A DNA stretch of 25,233 bases from Nitrospira sp. UBA2083 (GTDB lineage Bacteria > Nitrospirota > Nitrospiria > Nitrospirales > Nitrospiraceae): positions 282-25,514 of the forward strand of contig DCZN01000056.1 in NCBI GenBank assembly GCA_002331625.1, written 5' to 3'. The stretch's first letter is position 1. Each line of letters begins with the position of its first letter. Below, piece after piece: positions 7,438 through 16,549 of the stretch. The position numbers and the translations under genes were made by a program. Under the pieces are notes generated by a model, which saw only the letters and a program-made list of their open reading frames with translations, made no database searches and had not been told where the DNA came from.

Positions 7438-8739
7438 CTACCAAGCTCCTTGAACTTCGAAGAGGGCGAGATGTTGAAAATTTCCAGCCGGTAAATTTGT
7501 ATATGCCGTAGCGCGATTATCCGTGTAGGTGTATTCAAGCGCGAGCCGAAGCCAATTCTGAATCGTCGTGACGGCCCCGACGGTATAGTCTTTGCGTGTC
7601 GTATTCTCACGTGGGACATTGTTGTCGATGACGGAATACCGCTGAACGAATGTCACCTCAGGACCAGGAATATATTGCTGGGCTTCAATATACCAGGCAT
7701 TGCCCTTAATGTTGCCGCCAGTTTGTTGGATAGGAACTCGATCGCTGCTCCGGAGGTATCCACCTTGAATCTCCAAAAATACTCGTCCGCCCAGATTGAA
7801 AATCTTGTTCGCGTTAAACCCATAGCGCTCATAGGCGAACCGCTGGTCAAGGTTGAGTCCTCCCCCAGGAGTAGTATTTGCCGGATAGGCGGTTCCGTTG
7901 TAGTACAAAAGAGTGAACCCGGAGGCGATTTCGTCCAAGATATGCTCGTATGCAACTAAAAAATCTTTCCGTCGGTCGAAATCTCCAACCGTGTTCGTGC
8001 CTGACCCGTTTTGATCGAGACCGTTGCTGACCTGAACGAGAAATCGACCAGGTCCATAGACATAAGCGAACTCGGCACCACGCTGCTGGGTACTGAATGC
8101 ATGTCGAAGCGGACTTGTTCCAGGCTGGTCCGTCAGCTGATTGCTGTAGATCGGATTGAGGCTGACGAGTGTTGGCGCGCCAAGTCCTCCAAACCCTTCA
8201 AAGTAAAGCATCGACATTTGGACCGCCCGCACGGTGAAGAAGTTGTCTTGCGACCCAAAGACGCCATAAAGCTTACCGGTAAAATTTGTATTGCCGGTAC
8301 CAGTGAAGGTTCCGACCTTGAGAAAACCAGAAAAGTTTCGGGAGAAGGCGCCCCCATACATGAGCGAAGCCTCGTTCAGGGTAAACTGTGAGCGATCAAT
8401 ACTGCTTTCGGTATCGGTATAGGAGACTTGGGCGCGCACCTTGCCCGTTAGAAAGTTCTGTATCTTCGTAATATCCTGATCCTTCCCAAATTCCACCGGT
8501 GTTCGATAGCCGGCTCGTCGAAATTGGTGTCCGAACGAATTCAGACGAGGGTATGTGGGGTAATGACACATGGCGCAGTCGGCATTGTATTTCCTGGCCC
8601 AGGCCGGAATCGCATGTGCTTCTTGCACGTCCACCACCCATGAACTCATCATGATCACGACGAGCGTCATGAGAATACCGGGGACACCTCGGAAGATGGG
8701 GCGGGATCCGACTGTGATCAGGGGTCCATTTGTTACCAT
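7438..8739 (-). CDS. Outer-membrane monoheme cytochrome-porin fusion, Cyc2-like
   Basis: A 433-residue exported protein. The signal peptide ends at about AHA43. The mature N-terminus carries one c-type heme site, C55-A-M-C58-H59, followed by a PRLNSFGHQFRRAGY segment. This matches the heme-plus-plug signature (CxxCH, then P-x-L-N-x-F-G and a basic G-Y end) of the fused cytochrome-porins that include Cyc2, the outer-membrane iron oxidase. The remaining roughly 340 residues are amphipathic beta strands typical of a 16-strand barrel, and the length fits the family (about 400-480). A strong GGAGGAGG precedes the ATG. Predicted role: moving electrons across the outer membrane to periplasmic carriers, plausibly the two cupredoxin-like neighbours. 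Iron oxidation itself is not shown, because related cytochrome-porins occur in organisms not known to oxidise iron. Confidence 0.83.
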   Translation of the reverse strand: MVTNGPLITVGSRPIFRGVPGILMTLVVIMMSSWVVDVQEAHAIPAWARKYNADCAMCHYPTYPRLNSFGHQFRRAGYRTPVEFGKDQDITKIQNFLTGKVRAQVSYTDTESSIDRSQFTLNEASLMYGGAFSRNFSGFLKVGTFTGTGNTNFTGKLYGVFGSQDNFFTVRAVQMSMLYFEGFGGLGAPTLVSLNPIYSNQLTDQPGTSPLRHAFSTQQRGAEFAYVYGPGRFLVQVSNGLDQNGSGTNTVGDFDRRKDFLVAYEHILDEIASGFTLLYYNGTAYPANTTPGGGLNLDQRFAYERYGFNANKIFNLGGRVFLEIQGGYLRSSDRVPIQQTGGNIKGNAWYIEAQQYIPGPEVTFVQRYSVIDNNVPRENTTRKDYTVGAVTTIQNWLRLALEYTYTDNRATAYTNLPAGNFQHLALFEVQGAW

Positions 8740-8975
8740 TGAAAGGCCTCCTCCTTACTTCTAATTCAGCGTTTCTTCGGACCACGAGCCCGGTGAAGAA
8801 TGCGGGAGCATACGTGAAACCTTCAGGCGAGTAAACGCCTCGAAGCTCGACTGATCCGTAAAACCTTGGTCACAACCTCCATGAACTGAACACAAGGGCC
8901 CGCAGACGCGATATTGTCAAAGTTCCATTATTCGAGGTTGTCTTGCAAGCCATACCGTTATTGAGATTGCACGTT

Positions 8976-9770
8976 TCATCTTGGTTGAACCGACAGGTCC
9001 ACGGTGAGTGAACCCCCGGACTCTGGAACACTGACTGGTGCGTTTCTAGTCCCAAACCGCGGATGCCACGCGTTGAGGGTATAGCTACCTGGCGGGACAT
9101 CGCGGAACTCAAAGTGTCCATCAAAGCTGGTTTGATCAAAATATGGATGGTTCAGTACCTGGATGAAGGCCTTCATATTGGGGTGAAGGTCACATCGGAT
9201 ATCAAGCAAGCCCGGGGTATCCAGCAACTTGGACCGGCCTTCGGCACCCGCTTGCTGAATGACATTCCATAATGTGGGCCCGAATCGCGTATCGAGGCGG
9301 GCGTGGGTGTAATGCATGACGGGGTCTAAGTTCTGAATCTCCAGCGTTGCGCCTACAATCGTGACAAATGTAGAGGGAAGAAATCTGCACCCTCGATTTT
9401 CAATCACGAACGATCCTGGCTTAGACAATGGTTTGCCACGAGAGATGCCCTCGAGGCTCACGATCACCCCTTCGATACCCCGTGATTCGTCGGAGATGAC
9501 TAGTTCATCGATTGGCACGTCTTCCCCACAAAGCCCGCTATCCCGATACACACGATCGATTTGAGCGGACGGAGATGCACCTCCCCAAGTAATGCGGCCT
9601 GAAATCGTGCTGACCGCTCGTAGGTCGTTCGCTGGTATGTAAGCAGTTGGTGTACTACATGCCGTCAGCATGAAAGATAGGAGGTAGAGAGACAGGAGTT
9701 GAGTGAAGTAAGACGGTCTGGCATTGATCACAAATGGTCTTAGAGCGGATTCCAATCGTCGTGGCTCCAA
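8976..9770 (-). CDS. Cupredoxin-like lipoprotein
   Basis: A 264-residue protein paralogous to the one at 6635-7399: both share the CGE, RGxEGVxVSxEG and CRFxP motifs and the copper-ligand layout. Candidate ligands are H153 (DPVMHYT), C193, H196 and M199 (RCDLHPNMKA), followed by the same carboxypeptidase-regulatory-like end (GHFEFRDVPPGSYTL). It differs in having a lipobox (FMLTAC, lipidated Cys38), so it should be membrane-anchored. The TTG start at 9770 has AGAGG about 10 bases upstream. A GTG at 9731 would give a more usual 25-residue lipoprotein signal peptide, so the start is uncertain. A gap of 236 bases separates it from the cytochrome-porin downstream; it may have its own promoter. 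Confidence 0.8.
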   Translation of the reverse strand: MEPRRLESALRPFVINARPSYFTQLLSLYLLSFMLTACSTPTAYIPANDLRAVSTISGRITWGGASPSAQIDRVYRDSGLCGEDVPIDELVISDESRGIEGVIVSLEGISRGKPLSKPGSFVIENRGCRFLPSTFVTIVGATLEIQNLDPVMHYTHARLDTRFGPTLWNVIQQAGAEGRSKLLDTPGLLDIRCDLHPNMKAFIQVLNHPYFDQTSFDGHFEFRDVPPGSYTLNAWHPRFGTRNAPVSVPESGGSLTVDLSVQPR

Positions 9771-10215
9771 AATCGGCAGCCTCTTAGAGGAGATAGAGGG
9801 CTGTCGGACAAAAGACCTAATTATGCGAACCTACTTATCACCGTCAAAGCGCGAGCACAATAGCCTCGCCGCTTTGTATTGTCAAGCTGGAGCGATCGGT
9901 TTGTTCACTCATGTCAGCAAACATCGCTCAATGCTGATTTGGGGGGCTGCACTGGTGACACTGAAAAGCCTTGGCTGTAGGAGGTCAGATTGTTTTCAAG
10001 GGTTGATTCACTGTGGCGGAGAGACGGTGTCTCCCGCTGGAACGATTCGGACGGCTGGTCTTGGAACGTGGCAGACAACGGCTTCAGGGGGGCTTGTCTG
10101 GGGAGGGTGGTGGTTGAAGCAACGCCACAATTGGGCATTAAGCTAGCCAAGTTGTCAGGGAGGTTTCTCTCCGTGAGCTAATTCGTCTGGCGTGGGCTGG
10201 GCCGTCGGCTACTAC
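9771..10215. other. Intergenic region with a hairpin, no supported gene
   Basis: These 445 bases lie between the stop of the CHAT protease and the start of the cupredoxin lipoprotein, both on the minus strand. A hairpin at 10016-10037 (GCGGAGAGAC / GTCTCCCGC, one bulged base, loop GGT) has a strong stem but no U-run, so it is not a clear terminator. Short open frames on both strands have no family features or ribosome binding sites. A promoter for 8976-9770 is expected here. Confidence 0.4.
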
Positions 10216-13200
10216 CTATCTGTGTGAAAACTGTCCATCTCCCACCACCATAAAGGGCGCCCAGGCGTAGGGGTGGGCAAAGTAGCGGCGGTCTGGATTC
10301 TTGATGGCATGATCGAGTAATGCCATCATGCCGGCCTGAAGGGCTCCTGCCGGCGGCAATAAAGGACCCTTTCCGTATCGCTGAAAGATTTCTTCCATCA
10401 ATACCTTCGTGGCACGATCGTCGACACTCCATTGGGAAACGAGCAGCGAGCGGGCTCCTGCGAAGAAAAAGGCTCGGGCCAACCCGGTGAGGCTCTCACC
10501 GCTCCCATTGTCGCCGGCCGTATTGCAGGCGGAAAGAATCACCCAGTCTGTCTGCGGAAGTTTAAGTTGAAGCACATCTTCCAGGGATAACAAGCCGTCG
10601 TCGTCCGCTGTAGGAACAGCAGGGGGCGTCAGCACCAAGGCAGGTTGCGTGACGCCCTGAACCTCACCTGCGAGTAAACCATGAGTGGCGAATGCGATGA
10701 CCTGGGCCTGGCCTAGCCGGCCGCTGGCGTTCAATCGACGCACCTCCGATTCAACCGCACGCGAGCCGAGAAACAGGTTGGTCTCGGCATTGACTCCTAG
10801 GATTGCCGCTACAGTGAGCAATTCCTCACGTGTGCCCGGCAGTTGATCCAATGCATGGAGCGATTCCATAGAAACGTGCATGCCTCTGCTCGCGACCATG
10901 TTTCCACCACGTTGATGGCCTTGCCCACGCAAGGCGGGATCGCCGAATCCGAGAAAGACGTCTCCCGGCTTCTGCGTGTGTCCCGGTTGTTGTCTGACTA
11001 ATTTGAGCGCCGAGGGAGACGGGAGGATGGTCAAGGAGTACTTTTTTGCCATCCAAGGAATTTGTGTGTACGACGAAAAATCCTGCGTTGAAGGTTTCCG
11101 TTTATCCAGAAAGAGTTGTGCGAGTCGTGAAAATGCGTCGCCATATGGGTCGGTTACCAGTGCGGCAAAGGGGAGTGGAAGCAGTACCTCGTCAGGTACG
11201 ATAATCAGTTTGTGCACCCCGTCTAGCTGAGGGGCGATAGGGGCAAAGAGGAGCTGATAGAGTTGTGACGCACTTTCCACGTCGAAAGGAGGCAGAAGCA
11301 TGGCACGGGAGTCTGATTGTTCCTGGGGGAGGAGGCTCAGTCGGATTTGCCTTACCAGCTGGATCAGCTGTTCTCGGGTGATAGAAGATTGTCGGTAAGC
11401 GACCTTTTGACCAGGGCGTATCAGCCATATCTGGAGACGGTCTCCGATTGTGTAAAAGCTCACCAACGCTTCATCAGGGTGGACGAAGCGTTGCACGGCG
11501 GTAATGTCGAGCGCTTCGGGTTGCGCCATTTCTGCATAACGAGGGGCGGCATTCCGAAGGGCGGCTCCGGCCTGATCCAGATCTTGCTGAACGGTGTTCA
11601 GCGCGTGTTTCACGGTGGACAGTTCCTCGGAGGGACGCTGGGCGTCGGTCAAACCATACAGTTCGTTCAGTCGCGTCCACAGTGTCTGACGTTTCCGACG
11701 CAAGTCATCCACACGTGTAGCCAAGGCTGCAGTGGATGAGTCCCCCACCGCCCGCTGAGCAAGAACTCTGGCGACTGCAGCCTGCATGAGCCAGCCGCGC
11801 GCCTGTTGCGTAACGAGAAAACCGTTGGTGATCGCCGAGTGCTGTTCAGGGGAAGCATCGCGACTGTTGGCCATGGTGGCCAAGAGGAGTGCATAATCTT
11901 GGAGCCCTTTGAGATCTTTCTTCCAGATCATCCCGAGGGCTTCATCTGAAAGACCTGGATTGATTCCCTGCTGTGACTGGAGGATTTCTCTCGCTCGGTC
12001 GTATAGTGGGCGGGCCGTCGTGAACTGTCCTTGGGCATGTTTCGCACGGGCGAGGTCCAGCAGACTGGCAGCGACATCCCGGTGATTTAACCCTAAGTTT
12101 TGTTCACGAATTCGGAGGGCTCGATCAAAAGCAGATTCGGCGGAGGACAGATTATGGCTCAGGGCATCCAGGTGTCCTAGGCTTGTCAATGTCTGAGCTA
12201 CGGACGTATGGTTGAGCCCTAAGGACTGTTCTTGAATATAAAGGGCCCGTAGCAGCAGCTGGCGCGCCTCGTCGTGAGCGTCTTGTCGGATCTTTCCTTC
12301 TGCTAACTCAATAAGGGTTAATGCAATGAAGGGGTGCTTGGGATCAACCTTCGCTTCTTGAATCTTGAGCGCACGCTCAAATCGATGCTGAGCATCCTCC
12401 GTGTTTCCTAGGGCACGCTCTGCCAATCCAATTTCATACAGGTTTCCGGCTACTTCAGGATTCTCCTTCCCGTAGCTCTGTTCGTTGATGACTAACGCGC
12501 GTTTCAATAAAGGAAGCGCCGTGGAGAAGTTTCCCTGTTTCCCATCCAGCATGCCGAGTTGAACGAGTGCGGCTGCGACATGGGGGTGATGCGGCCCGGA
12601 GGCATGTTCAAACAGATACAAGGATTCTTCAAGCAAGGAACGTGCATGCTCAAAACTCCCAAGCCGGCCAAGGATATTGCCGGCGACATTCATAGCCGTA
12701 GCCAACTCATTGGGGCGAGGCGGTTGCGTTGTACGCAATATTGCGATCGCCCGTTCAGCTGTCACACGTGCCTGATCCAAACGGCTCAACCCTCGCAGGG
12801 CAATCGCCAAGTGGCTGAGTGTGACGGCAACATCAGGATGAGAACGGCCTAGATTGTGCTCTCGAATTTCAAGAGCCTGTTGAAGCGTTTGGACGGCAGC
12901 GGGAAAAGATCCACCGGCATACTGCAGACTGCCTAAGTTGGTCAGACTCTCGCCAACTGACGGATGATTGGAACCTAGCCCTGATCGACGAATCTCCAAG
13001 GCTCGTTTCAGTAGATGGGTGGCTGGAGTCAATTCGATAAGAGTGCCATGAATCAATCCCAATGTGGTCAGTGACGTGGCGACGTCAGGATGGGTTGGGC
13101 CAAGCAGTTTCTCTCGAATGGCGAGAGCTTTCTTGGCTGGTGGCAACGCTTCGGAATAGCGGCCCTGGTCGAATAGCGACTGTGCCTGATCCTGAAGAGT

Positions 13201-13359
13201 GGTGGCTTCACGCAGTTGTTCAGCTTGTTCCAGGTTTGTCGCTGTGGATTGAGGTACTGGAGTAGCTGGAGTGTGTGAGCAAGCCAAAAGCAGTGTGTAT
13301 AAAAACAGAGCGAACAGGCAACTCGACGTACGAAAGAGGCATGACAGACCAAACTCCAT
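10216..13359 (-). CDS. TPR-CHAT protease, predicted lipoprotein
   Basis: A 1047-residue exported protein. From the ATG at 13359 it begins with a lipoprotein signal peptide ending LLLAC (lipidated Cys27). In-frame ATGs at 13380 and 13506 exist, but the latter puts 49 polar residues before the signal and none has a good Shine-Dalgarno. Residues of about 45-460 hold some ten kinesin-light-chain-type TPRs of 42 residues (AL-x-IRE-x-x-LG-x-x-HP-x-VA pattern). A helical linker follows, then a CHAT domain (about 700-1045) with the catalytic pair H893 (FATHGLL) and C945 (LSACNTA) and the conserved GLARAFFFAGARSLLVSQW segment. The dyad is intact, so a protease activated through TPR contacts is likely. 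Unlike the TPR-CHAT protease of type III-E CRISPR, it should act outside the cytoplasm. It follows the WD40-caspase gene. Confidence 0.92.
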   Translation of the reverse strand: MEFGLSCLFRTSSCLFALFLYTLLLACSHTPATPVPQSTATNLEQAEQLREATTLQDQAQSLFDQGRYSEALPPAKKALAIREKLLGPTHPDVATSLTTLGLIHGTLIELTPATHLLKRALEIRRSGLGSNHPSVGESLTNLGSLQYAGGSFPAAVQTLQQALEIREHNLGRSHPDVAVTLSHLAIALRGLSRLDQARVTAERAIAILRTTQPPRPNELATAMNVAGNILGRLGSFEHARSLLEESLYLFEHASGPHHPHVAAALVQLGMLDGKQGNFSTALPLLKRALVINEQSYGKENPEVAGNLYEIGLAERALGNTEDAQHRFERALKIQEAKVDPKHPFIALTLIELAEGKIRQDAHDEARQLLLRALYIQEQSLGLNHTSVAQTLTSLGHLDALSHNLSSAESAFDRALRIREQNLGLNHRDVAASLLDLARAKHAQGQFTTARPLYDRAREILQSQQGINPGLSDEALGMIWKKDLKGLQDYALLLATMANSRDASPEQHSAITNGFLVTQQARGWLMQAAVARVLAQRAVGDSSTAALATRVDDLRRKRQTLWTRLNELYGLTDAQRPSEELSTVKHALNTVQQDLDQAGAALRNAAPRYAEMAQPEALDITAVQRFVHPDEALVSFYTIGDRLQIWLIRPGQKVAYRQSSITREQLIQLVRQIRLSLLPQEQSDSRAMLLPPFDVESASQLYQLLFAPIAPQLDGVHKLIIVPDEVLLPLPFAALVTDPYGDAFSRLAQLFLDKRKPSTQDFSSYTQIPWMAKKYSLTILPSPSALKLVRQQPGHTQKPGDVFLGFGDPALRGQGHQRGGNMVASRGMHVSMESLHALDQLPGTREELLTVAAILGVNAETNLFLGSRAVESEVRRLNASGRLGQAQVIAFATHGLLAGEVQGVTQPALVLTPPAVPTADDDGLLSLEDVLQLKLPQTDWVILSACNTAGDNGSGESLTGLARAFFFAGARSLLVSQWSVDDRATKVLMEEIFQRYGKGPLLPPAGALQAGMMALLDHAIKNPDRRYFAHPYAWAPFMVVGDGQFSHR

Positions 13360-13534
13360 CAGAGGTCCGGTCTGAGCCATCTGACGTCCATAGATTACCG
13401 GAGTTGGTCTCTGCCTGGAGCACCAACGAACCTGATCATAGTGATCAGTCGTGACGAGGCTGGATGGTGACACTGCCTGATTGCCGAGTGAGCTGGCGAA
13501 TCTCATGTGTATTGTGAAGGCTAAGCCCGCGTCC

Positions 13535-16500
13535 TTACTTGATCGCTGCCACCGGGAAATCCATTCCTTGTGATTGGGCGACTGGATATTGCCGTTGAGT
13601 CTTATACTTGAGGCTTAATTCAGGCAATTGGGCTTCGACAAACGCGAGCAGTTCTCTGACCGTGACAACCCCGTCTTTGGGACTTCCATCGGCTTCCCCT
13701 TTGAGTCCTTTGAGTAACGTGTACGTGAAGACACCGTGCCCAAGTTCTTGGACTTCGCTGGCAAACTGATCTTTACTGGATGCCGCCATGAGATGGACAC
13801 CGTTGGCATGGGCCAACTGTGCGAGGGCTCGTCGCTCGTCGATGCCTCGCGCAGAAAAGGCCTGTAAGGCAAATCCCGATTTGCAAGCATCCATCAGCAG
13901 CAGAACTTTTTTGGCCCCAATCTGCATGACGAGGTCGCGGATCTCTTGCGAGGAGATGCCTTTGGTTCGTAGTTCGTCTGCGCGCTCAGGGTAGATCACG
14001 TCGTGAGGGAGAAAGTACCAGTTGGATCCGGCGCTTTCGCCATGTCCGGCAAGGTACAGGATGACGACGTCGTCCGGTCCTGTGTTCTTCAGATTCTGAA
14101 GTTTCGAAATAAGGTCGGCCCTCGTGGCATTCCCGTTCATGAGTTGCGTGACCTGTACGGAGCGAAACAGTCTTGACGAGGCGGTAGAGAAAAATCCGAG
14201 CACGGCTAAGGCATCCGGCTCAGCGAAGTTCAGATTGAGCGTGCTATTGCGATACTGGTTGATGCCTACGACCGCTAGATGCAGGACCGGTTGCTTGAGC
14301 ACTCCTTTAAACTGCAGTTGCAACTCTGCTGGGTTGCCCTCAATACGTTCTGTGCTAATGGCCACTGCCCGCAGCCGATTCTCTCCTTGCACAAGGCCCA
14401 CATGGTAGGTCATCGAGGCTACCTTGGCCGCTGTGGCATCGGTGACGACGGCAATGCCTCGCGTGGCGGCCGCTACCAACTTATCGTTATGATAGAGTCG
14501 GATTTCCTCGATTCCACCTCCGTGATCTTCGGCTTTGACTGTGACGTCGATCTCGTCTCGATCTTCTGCTACTGCCGTGGGCGTCGTCATGGTCACGGTC
14601 GGAGGCGGCTTGAACCCAACCGTGAGGTTGACCTGCTCTTGTTGGCCTAAATATCGAAGCGCTGCCGTATCCGGTTCCCACGTCTTGAATACTCGCTCCA
14701 CGAGATCAGGATGATAGAACTGTTCGTAAAAATGGGAGGCATCGTAGAACTCTGCTTCGCGGACCCCCACATGGTTGACATGCCAACCAATCAACTCTTC
14801 GGCCCCGTCTTCGGCATCGAAGTAACCCTTCGGCGTCCACGCCACCCACTGTTGGCGATTGGGATGAGGGTAGAAAGCGATGAGTTCTTGGCCGTCTTCT
14901 AGTCGATACCACCGAATGGTGCCATCGCCCAAGGCGGCAACAGCAACACGCCCATTCTTTGCGATATTGACATTCCAGGCGATGCCGGGGACCGACACGT
15001 GCCAACGGGGTGTGCCATCCCTATCAAAGTACCGGAGCTTCGATTCGGTTCCTAACAATAGGTGTTGACGGTCTGGCGTGACGGCCATGCTCCGCGAGAG
15101 CTCCCCTGGTTTGAGGAGAATCGGTTTGCCGTTCAATTTGGGGCTGGGGTGATCTTCCCAATCCTCGACGGTGAGTGCTTTGTCCCGGCTAAACAGAGAG
15201 AATCCTGTGTCGCTACGTGATGGGCTGTGCAACACAATATCGAGTCCGATCGTTTCGAATCCGATCATGCGGCTAAGGGCTCTGTCATCCAAGGAGAACT
15301 TCACAAACGACTCGCCACGGCTATAGGCGAAGCGCACAGTTGTGGCATCTTCTGAGATCTTGAACTCTGGCCCCATGCCTCGGAAATCGGCGATGGGGCT
15401 GTCCAAAAAATGCGCGCGGGTCCCGGAGGCATCGAGAATGCCGAGTGCGGGGTCGTGGGAACCAAACACGACACTGCCGTTTCTCAGGGGGACGAGGTGC
15501 TCGATGGAACCTTCCGCGACGGAATAGTCTTGATAGCCAGATTCGGTGCCGATGTTCCAACGGCGAATCAGCGTGGTGCCCCGTTTCAGTAATGTTTTTC
15601 CACGCTCCTGGTAGCTTCCGGCGGCATAGAGACTCTTCCCATCGCCGGCCCACACGACGGACACAAAGTGCTGATCGGGATCTGCACGCGAGACGTCGAG
15701 TGACGCCAGTGGCCTGAGGTCTTTCCCCGAGAACAATTCAACACGAGGACGGTCGACAAAGCCCACTGCCAAGGTGGTGCCGTCCGGGGAGAAGCTGGCC
15801 GAGCGAGGTCGGGTTCCCTCGATCTTTATCTTCGCGGCGGGTGTAAGAGACGAAGAGCCGGAGGTGGCAGGCATATACAAACGTAGAAAGCCGTCATCCG
15901 AGACCGTAATCAATCGTCCATCTCCGGAGAACTCGGCATAGTGGCTGGTTCCACCGTACGCGAGATCCTGATCGACCAATGCATACGATCGTGTGTCGAA
16001 CTGACGGATTCCCTGCTGCCCTCCCAGGGCCGCGATCAACCAACGGCCATCACGTGAATAAGACAAATGGGTGATAATGTTCGGAAGACCCTTGAGACGA
16101 TGCAGCATCTTCCCGGATTCTCGTTGGAAGACATAGATTTCACCCTCGACACCTCCGCAAGCCACGGTTGCTCCGTCTGGTGAAAGTGCTACGGCGTAGA
16201 GCGTCCCTTTAATGCCGTGGCCGATCGGTGGTCGCAACACCCTGCGCAGCTCCAGCGTTGGGAGCTCCCAGATCCGCACGGTCTTGTCCTTGGCGACCGT
16301 CGCGAGATATCGATTCCGGTCATCGACACTGAGACGAAGGACGGCACCGGTATGCCGGCCGGCCTCAATGCGGAGTAAGGGGGAGGAGAGTTGCTGGGTG
16401 TTAGGTACCGTCTGTGCGGCGCTGGGGTCCACACAGAGAACAGCTTGCATCACCAGGCAAGCCGCCCACCCCAGAATGGTCCATGTGGCTCCGTGGCTAT

Positions 16501-16540
16501 ACCTCCAGCGACAATTGTGCTTGTATGCTCGCGAAGGCAT
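13535..16540 (-). CDS. Exported WD40-repeat caspase (peptidase C14)
   Basis: A 1001-residue protein with a signal peptide (about 1-43, hydrophobic AACLVMQAVLCV, cut near SAAQ). Residues of about 55-600 form WD40-type propeller blades (TVRIWELP, LSPDGATVACGG, FSPDGTTLAVGF). A linker has the FYEQFYHPDLVERVF segment often found before such caspases. A short beta domain (PPPTVTMTTPTA onward, about 655-745) precedes the caspase domain (about 753-990). The catalytic pair is H833 (LYLAGHGES) and C886 (LMDACKSG), both intact. Bacterial caspases of this type usually prefer Arg/Lys at the cut site. The start lies only 9 bases after the stop of the glycine-zipper lipoprotein gene, so translation is probably coupled; no separate Shine-Dalgarno is seen. 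The propeller may sense a ligand or hold substrates. Confidence 0.94.
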   Translation of the reverse strand: MPSRAYKHNCRWRYSHGATWTILGWAACLVMQAVLCVDPSAAQTVPNTQQLSSPLLRIEAGRHTGAVLRLSVDDRNRYLATVAKDKTVRIWELPTLELRRVLRPPIGHGIKGTLYAVALSPDGATVACGGVEGEIYVFQRESGKMLHRLKGLPNIITHLSYSRDGRWLIAALGGQQGIRQFDTRSYALVDQDLAYGGTSHYAEFSGDGRLITVSDDGFLRLYMPATSGSSSLTPAAKIKIEGTRPRSASFSPDGTTLAVGFVDRPRVELFSGKDLRPLASLDVSRADPDQHFVSVVWAGDGKSLYAAGSYQERGKTLLKRGTTLIRRWNIGTESGYQDYSVAEGSIEHLVPLRNGSVVFGSHDPALGILDASGTRAHFLDSPIADFRGMGPEFKISEDATTVRFAYSRGESFVKFSLDDRALSRMIGFETIGLDIVLHSPSRSDTGFSLFSRDKALTVEDWEDHPSPKLNGKPILLKPGELSRSMAVTPDRQHLLLGTESKLRYFDRDGTPRWHVSVPGIAWNVNIAKNGRVAVAALGDGTIRWYRLEDGQELIAFYPHPNRQQWVAWTPKGYFDAEDGAEELIGWHVNHVGVREAEFYDASHFYEQFYHPDLVERVFKTWEPDTAALRYLGQQEQVNLTVGFKPPPTVTMTTPTAVAEDRDEIDVTVKAEDHGGGIEEIRLYHNDKLVAAATRGIAVVTDATAAKVASMTYHVGLVQGENRLRAVAISTERIEGNPAELQLQFKGVLKQPVLHLAVVGINQYRNSTLNLNFAEPDALAVLGFFSTASSRLFRSVQVTQLMNGNATRADLISKLQNLKNTGPDDVVILYLAGHGESAGSNWYFLPHDVIYPERADELRTKGISSQEIRDLVMQIGAKKVLLLMDACKSGFALQAFSARGIDERRALAQLAHANGVHLMAASSKDQFASEVQELGHGVFTYTLLKGLKGEADGSPKDGVVTVRELLAFVEAQLPELSLKYKTQRQYPVAQSQGMDFPVAAIK

Positions 16541-16549
16541 GGAGAGTCG

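Noticed and set aside
8825..8840. Hairpin AGGCG/CGCCT upstream of the cytochrome-porin gene, considered as a terminator
   Set aside because: Only a 5-bp stem with no following U-run on the transcribed strand.
9724..10146. Plus-strand open frame of 140 codons overlapping the cupredoxin lipoprotein start
   Set aside because: No ribosome binding site, no domain, composition like translated non-coding DNA, and it overlaps a supported minus-strand gene.
12000..13200. Regular repeats at about 126-bp spacing, considered as a CRISPR or tandem array
   Set aside because: The period equals 42 codons and the translated repeats are TPRs; the DNA itself is too diverged for a CRISPR array.
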